Part shown: positions 58,101-64,000 of the stretch, one piece after another
Layout of the letters: each line of letters opens with the position of its first letter
Position numbering within the stretch: the first letter of the stretch is position 1
From: Calonectria ilicicola
Lineage: Eukaryota > Ascomycota > Sordariomycetes > Hypocreales > Nectriaceae
Assembly (NCBI GenBank): GCA_020809705.1
Contig: CP085827.1
Coordinates: 4,216,001 to 4,280,000, forward strand
DNA: 64,000 nt
Reading direction: 5' to 3'
The notes under the pieces: generated by a model
The model's database searches: none
The model's input: the letters and a program-made list of their open reading frames with translations, nothing else
What the model was told of the DNA's origin: nothing
Made by a program: the position numbers and the translations under genes

Positions 58101-61100
58101 CGGTGCCTTCGCCTCCGTCCATACTGATACCGTTGTAATCGCCACCACGGGCATAACCAATGGTCACAGTATAACTCAAAGAGAGCGAGACATTCTGGAA
58201 ACTCCGCACGTCTCTCACCACACTCAGGAGTCGATAACAACCCAATACTGGTCTCTCATTCGCACAGGCGAGTCGCAAAGCGCCCTCCTTGCCTGGGACT
58301 GGCCGCGCCACCCTTCTTCTCCTTGTTCCCATTGGCCCAATATCCTTGAATTTCTGCCAATGATTGCGCATCCGTCGTTTCACTCCCCCTCCCATCCATC
58401 ACTAAACCTGCATGTTTCTCCCTACTGCTGGAGCAGCCACTTTATCCACAACAACGAGACCGAACCAGTTCGCCAATCCTCTGCGCCGCTCAGTGACAAT
58501 GCACTTCCATATCAGCCGCCGCAATTATGGGATTGGGTATCTTGCTGACGTTGGCCTTATCTAATAAAGGTTGCATAGACCTAGGCCCGGGAGCACTTTT
58601 CCTTATACGATTCATCGCCGAGCCGTCTCGTGCAGTTAGCCTTGGATTCTAGTCCTCAAAGTGTATCGGCCGAAAAATAAGCGCAATTTCTTAGAGTGAC
58701 TGTTCAAAAAGATGGATGGCCTTGCCTGGCCATCCGAGCTCGCAGCACCGTATCGACCTCGTGACGCAAGTATCCAAGACAACTGGCCTCACGCGACCAA
58801 AGTCTGAGGCCGACAGGCGACCCAAGGGCTGATTGCAACAGTGCCGGACTCGGGCACTGAGACGTCATGCAAACCCTCTGGTTATTACCGAACGCCCCGG
58901 CAATCACGCGGGCCAGTCTGCCCTGTGATATTAGAGCCTCCTGGGCCCAGATGACCAGGCTGACGTCGCAACCCAGCCCTTCAACGGTCCTGGTAGTTCC
59001 CGCGCTCGCCATGTCAGGCCCGTCCCAACGGAGCTGAAAACCCTGCAAAGGGTGTGTGGCAAGTTTATGCGCTGGCACGCGTCTACGGCGGCTGTCCACG
59101 TCAAAATGCAAACTTTGGAACCAGTTTCTGCAACGTTGACGGTGCTCAAAATTTTCACTGAGACGGTGTCATTGCTTGTTCCAAAAGTGGTAATGGGGGA
59201 GGCATCCCAAGGTGCTCCGCCACGCCTGGCATCGCTTGGGCCACAGCGGTGTGCTGCATTTCCTTCAAGGTGAGGCTGGTGCCCCGTTGACGTGGCACCT
59301 CCCGCGTGGCTGGGCGCACCGGCTTCACCTGTCAACTCCGGACTTCACCCAGATCTGGTTGTGGCTGTTGCATGCGAAGCGAATCGCAGATTCCCGGTGG
59401 GCAGGGACCACTTTTCGGCCCATACCCCTGTCAAGTCACTCAAGTCGAAAGAACAAGTATTGACTACTTGGGCCAGCGGTGAGCCCTCCCGCAAGCGCTT
59501 CTGCCGCTTTGCCTCAATGCCAACTCATCATTCCCCCAGCTGGCCACACCCAAGACACATAACCTCCAAAAGACTGTTCAAGAAATTGATGTTGACTATC
59601 AAACCCCATTGATGACCCTGGAGGGCCAACCCGACCCAGACTGGAGTAGACTGGAGTCGCCCACCTACAAGCTCCTTAGCCGCACTCTCCAATCGTAGCC
59701 GCCATCGCCTCTCTGGACCGGGGGGCGAACTGAGCGAGCAGGGGTTTTGCCGCTCTCATTGGTTCAAAGACCCAGCCTGAGCGAGCATGGCGCCGGGTAA
59801 CGTGACGGCAGGCTGATGGATAGCCAGGGACATTTATGGCTTTGATCGACTCTGTTGGCTAAGCGTACCGAGACCTCCTCTACCCACAATCATGGCCATT
59901 TAGATGTGGTACCATCCGCACGTTTCTGAGAGGGGCTCGGAGTTTGACGACGTCGTCCGAGAATGGGCTATGTGGCTTGCGTTACTGGACGACCATGATC
60001 CTTTTGGGAATGCGGGGATTAGCGCGTTGGCCCAGTCATGTTGCGTGGGCCAAGTTCAGCAACCGCCAGCCAGCGCCCTTTTGTTGGCTGTGTCTGAAGA
60101 CTCTGGCGTGCTCGCTTGGCAACGCCTGTCATGACCAAAAGCCAAGCGACGAGAGATTTTCTCTTCTCTGACGTGACTGGATGCGGCCTCGAAACTGGCC
60201 TTGACGGTATCCCACGAGTCCCTCTTGGTTGGCCTCTCTTGTATTATGATAGGGCTGAATGACAGATGTTATCAGCGTCCCTGTCTCTACTCACGCTACC
60301 CAGGTCCCAATCGAGAAGTCTCCACTGAGCTGATGGTTCCATCTTCAGCTACAGCTCGGACGCCTCCAAGGCTGAGATGGAGCGAATAGCTTCACAGTGA
60401 TTATCGTATTGATTTTGATGGCCGCATCCTAAGACATGGACCGGAGGCGAAAAACTCTGCTGGCCGCTCCATTCTACCCACATTGCCAAAGAATTTGCTG
60501 GAACTAGGTGATATGCTCAGACTCTTTTCGCACATCCGCGTTGACTAGTCCTCGCCCCATATGGTTGGGTTTATGGTCTTGTTCCCGGTCGACGTCCCCG
60601 TCGATAGTCAGCACACCATGTTGACTTCTCAGTGGCTCAGCTCAACCAACGCTAAGGCGCGGGAAAGAAGATTGTGGAGCAGGACGAAGCCTTGAGGGCA
60701 GCGCACGTCCATCCGTCCTCCGTCGAGACTAAGGAGGCTCCCCGTCCAATTCCGGCACATTGAGTGGCCTTGGCTTTCTTAAAGGATGGTACTGGTTGCA
60801 CAAGAGGGTGTGAAGGACTTGGCCTGATGCATCTAGATTCAGTCACGGGAAAGGGAGAGGCGGAGGATAGGCAAAGGACAGGCTGAGCCGGTCCTTTCCG
60901 CCTCGCAATTAACGCTTTGATGTTGTCGACGGCACCACGCTATTCGGCAACCCACTGAGGGCTGATGAGAGCGGGTCTATCTGTGCCTGACCCAATCCGG
61001 CCCTTTGGTTAGCAGTGCAAGCTGTCTTTTACCTACCGCTCAGGGATGGTACTCCTAACATGATTTCCCTAAGAGGTTGGTTGCACAGATCTGATGCCTT

Positions 61101-61616
61101 GTAGTCGATGCCGACCTACACACCTTTACCGAGAAAGCGGGCGTTGCATCGCCACCATGAGTTCCTCTGCCATCCAATCCTGAGACCGACATCGTGATAT
61201 TGAAAATTGCTTCCAGACTAAGCCAGGTGGCAAATAATGACAATCTGTTCAAGTGTTGACAAGCGCGATATCCGAAAGCCGTGTCAGGATTTAGAGACGG
61301 GCTGTAAACGAAGACGACGGGGTGGAATCCTAAGCGATGGGAAGCTTGGTACTTGGACTCGACCAAAATTGTTTCCCATGTCACCAGTGAGTGCACTCTA
61401 GGTAAGAAGATTGAGAAATGCCGAGCTGAGTCCCCTCAACGCCGATTCCCATATTGATTTCTTTTACCATATTGTCGCGCTTAAAAGTGGTAGTTTACAT
61501 TTCAAAATCCATTGTCGTGTCTAAACCATGTGCTCCTATCCCGCCATTCTGCTCCCATCGATATTCATTCATTCCGACCCCCAAGGTACGACAGTCGTCA
61601 CCATTTTCATGTCCAT
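55164..61616. other. Gene-free region, about 6.4 kb
   Basis: No gene is supported. The longest frame (57874-58548, 224 codons) lacks any recognised motif and overlaps frames on the other strand. Bases just above 55163 are the leader of the methyltransferase-like gene. The stretch 57250-57440 is A-rich and then T-rich. No tRNA, rRNA, transposon end or CRISPR-like array was seen. Confidence 0.5.
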
Positions 61617-62470
61617 CTAGTTGTTGGCAAATCGAGCTGCACGCTTCTCTGCCTTGGCCTTTTCTGCAGGATCATCGAGGATGTTACTCTTCTTTTGGGC
61701 GCCATCCCGCCGAGAACCGTTATCACGACCACCGTCGCGTCCGCCGTCACGTCCCTCACGTCCTCCTCGTCGACGACCGCCCCTGCGATCGAGACTCTGT
61801 CGCTTGTTGTTGCGGGTGTCCTTGTTTTCGCCGTCGCCACGGTCACGACCACGCTTACGGGGGCGCTCAGGCAAGGCAGAGTCAAGGCTTGAAGCAAGCT
61901 CGTTCGCATCAAGGCCGAAGCGCTTGGCCCGATCAGCGCGCTTCTGAGAATCCTCATCCTCCTCGAGACCGAATCGCTTGGCTCGCTCGGCACGCTTCTT
62001 GGCTTCCTCATCGGCGGCGGTAGAGGCGAGGCCGATGGCGTACGACTTAGCGGGCTCCTCAGGCTTCTCCTCGGTCTCGGCGGGCTTCTCCTCAGCAGTC
62101 TCCTTGGCAGCCTCAGTCGCATCAGGAGCAGCCTCGGCTGGCTCCTCCTTGGCCGGCTCAGCAGCAGCAGGAGCGGCAGGTTCAGCGGCAGCGTCATCGT
62201 CGCTGTAGTTTATCTCATCTTCCTTGTTTTCGGCTAAGGAGGGCAATGTTAGCTTGCACGCAAATATGGCGGGAGCGATGCGCGTGCGGGCGCGCAACAC
62301 GGAGGACCGTCGCGGCGACAGAACATACCAGACTTGGCCTCGCTCTCGACCTTCTTGTCGTTCTCCTGCAGACGCGCAATCAAGTCGGCCTTGTTTCCGT
62401 TCTGGGGAAGGCCTTTTTCAGAGAGCAGCTTCTTGAGCTCCGGCACCTTGAGTGACGAGTATTCGGCCAT
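61617..62470 (-). CDS. THO1: THO1/SARNP-type SAP-domain mRNP protein, two exons, 252 aa
   Basis: THO1 (CIP29/SARNP in animals, MOS11 in plants) binds nucleic acid and helps assemble export-competent mRNPs during transcription in the nucleus. Exons are 62470-62329 and 62233-61617, around a 95-base intron with a GTATGT donor and CTTAG acceptor. The SAP domain lies at residues about 4-38 (YSSLKVPELKKLLSEKGLPQ). An Ala/Glu/Pro-rich acidic linker follows. The Tho1/MOS11 C-terminal signature appears as two related units near 125-155: KKRAERAKRFGLEEDE and QKRADRAKRFGLD. The end is basic and RGG-like (RRGGRRRGGREGRDGGRDGG), expected to contact RNA, and it closes with EKRAARFANN. The start at 62470 puts the SAP domain at the extreme N-terminus as in family members. 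The frame is open further upstream to 62548. Confidence 0.95.
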
Positions 62471-64000
62471 GGCGCGCGTTCGTGTGGAGGAGATGGCAGG
62501 GGATGGCGAAAAGGTGGAACGGAGTCCGGGGGTGGCGATTGAAGCCAACGGGTGCGGCGAAGTGGTTGAAAGGTGTCAAGGAGTGTCGCGGCGAGGAGCG
62601 CTTGGGCGAGATGAAGGAGTCGCGAGTCGAGATGAAATAGTTGTGCTACCCTTTGTTAACTTTTTGCTTAGGAGCTCAGCGTGGTTGTTTCTTGTTCGCA
62701 GGGCGATGCGCACAGACCATGGCTATTCCTTCGAGCCTGGATCTCCACTTCTTTCAGGGACAAGCAGCTCCTCCCTTCTGCCACTGCCAGATGCCAGCTA
62801 GCCAATTTCTGGGGTGAGCTTAGGTAATGACATTTTACGAGGCCACCTTTAAAATCGCGAATTAAGGACAGTGCTTACGAGGAGCGGAAGGCGACTTCTT
62901 TACGCGCTGACAAGCATGGACCCAGAACGGACGGGAACTGACATGAGGCGAGGAAAAAAAAGCAAAACAAACAAAGAAACAATGTCGTAGATTTTTTAGC
63001 AGCGCGGAGGTGGCTGAAGACTTGCCCCAGACAGCAGAAGAAGGCCTTAGTGAGATGCCACTTCAAGCTCGCTCCCCGATGTTATTTCTCCACAATGATT
63101 TTTATTTTTAAAATAAGAAATATTGCCATTAAGCATTGCCAATTCTCTATTCAGAAGTTTTGATTCATACTCTCTCATAAACATAATATCACCATGATGT
63201 ACTCTAACGTTAGCAACCCCCTTTCAACTTGAACTGTGGTATTCTCCACCTACCACCAGGTATGACCCGCTCAATTGACGATGATATGGCATCATCGAGT
63301 CAAGGCCGCGTATACCCACAGGGGAATGAATAATGCCACAATGAACATGCGGGATGATGAATGAGATCGCCAGACCATGGGGGAGGGGAGGAAAACTGCG
63401 GCTAAAGGGTAAGTTGACAGCAGCGCTTTTGGTCGATTCTATAGGTTAGCAGAAAGTGCAGAGGGTCAGCACGGGTGTAATACACAGCAGCAAAAGTCCT
63501 GTATGTAAATATATAATGGATATGTACTGCCATTGTAACTCAGCCATTGTCATCATCCCCTTCTCTAAACAACAGAGACACAATGTAGGTTTTTTTTTCT
63601 CCTCGCCAGTTGAGGGTACTGCTAAGCAGTTAAATTCTCCGATTTTTGCTAGTGATGGGCATGATCATCCTGGTCAGCCCTGGTCATACATAGCTCCCCT
63701 CCGAAAAATGCAACAGACTTGATTAATTAATCTCATCCTCACCAAAAACTAAGACATGCATGTCGTAAGAAAAATAGACACACCTGTATCAGAATCCGCT
63801 ACGCTACGATGCCGACTCCCGAGGTTCCGGCCTCTACTCCACAAACAGAGGCGCAAGGGGGCGTAAGGGGCGCGCCAAGAAGTGCCGTAGAAATACGGTA
63901 AGTCATTAAGGTAAGCTCAAGCTCGGAAGGCACATGTCCCAAGTTTCTTCCCCCCTGTCAACTTGCGTTTTCCTTTCCTTTGCGCAACAACTCTACCTCT
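62471..64000. other. THO1 promoter and gene-free right edge
   Basis: The first few hundred bases should hold the THO1 promoter and leader. A short AT-rich stretch lies at about 63090-63190. No gene, RNA or repeat is supported up to the window end. A gene continuing past 64000 cannot be excluded. Confidence 0.45.

Noticed and set aside
57874..58548. 224-codon plus-strand frame
   Set aside because: The composition is unlike real exons of the window (many Trp, Cys and His, no domain pattern) and it overlaps minus-strand frames of similar quality.
1..64000. tRNA, rRNA and CRISPR arrays
   Set aside because: I looked by eye for T-loop GTTCGA-type boxes, rRNA-like text and regularly spaced direct repeats and found nothing convincing. 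A covariance-model scan would be decisive for tRNA.

Overview
The window looks like nuclear DNA of a filamentous ascomycete, most likely a sordariomycete of the Hypocreales. The evidence is the protein families present (DNA primase large subunit, THO1/SARNP-type SAP protein, Clr5-domain proteins, F-box relics, a pogo/Fot1-type transposon), the very short introns of about 45-50 bases with GTRNGT-like donors and CTAAC-like branch points, and pyrimidine-rich leaders ahead of start codons. I would not name a genus. Nothing bacterial, organellar or viral was seen.

Layout. 1-5983 has no supportable gene. 5986-8843 is one complete, apparently intact pogo/Fot1-type DNA transposon with about 130-base inverted ends and a TA duplication. 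8846-11343 is empty apart from a pyrimidine-rich leader that feeds a small zinc-ribbon-like protein (11344-11619). 11620-17301 is gene-free and rich in T tracts. PRI2 (primase large subunit, four exons) lies on the minus strand at 17302-18950. Two decayed F-box genes (19516-20255 and 21417-22302) flank an AT-rich block. A five-exon gene (22650-25753) encodes an ankyrin-like protein with a possible membrane segment and two C-terminal C2HC zinc fingers. A Clr5-domain/TPR-like protein is at 28238-30026. After a 7-kb gene desert come a Ser/Thr kinase with a long disordered N-terminus (37304-39545), a second Clr5-domain protein with a His/Gln-rich tail (43964-46937), an uninterrupted run of 73 AAG triplets (47465-47683), a TRM61-like tRNA m1A methyltransferase (48406-49773), a 1510-residue Ser/Pro-rich methyltransferase-like protein on the minus strand (50631-55163), and THO1 on the minus strand (61617-62470).

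How the genes relate. They do not form an obvious pathway or biosynthetic cluster. Three are basic housekeeping functions: priming of DNA synthesis, co-transcriptional mRNP assembly and tRNA modification. Three look regulatory and lineage-specific (the ankyrin/zinc-finger protein and two Clr5 proteins). The two Clr5 genes share an intron at exactly the same codon and phase and resemble each other well beyond the Clr5 domain, so they are probably ancient duplicates.

Limits. All exon joins were made by eye from splice consensus, reading frame and family resemblance, without transcripts or database searches. Gene density is low (nine probable host genes in 64 kb), so genes made of several short exons could have been missed.
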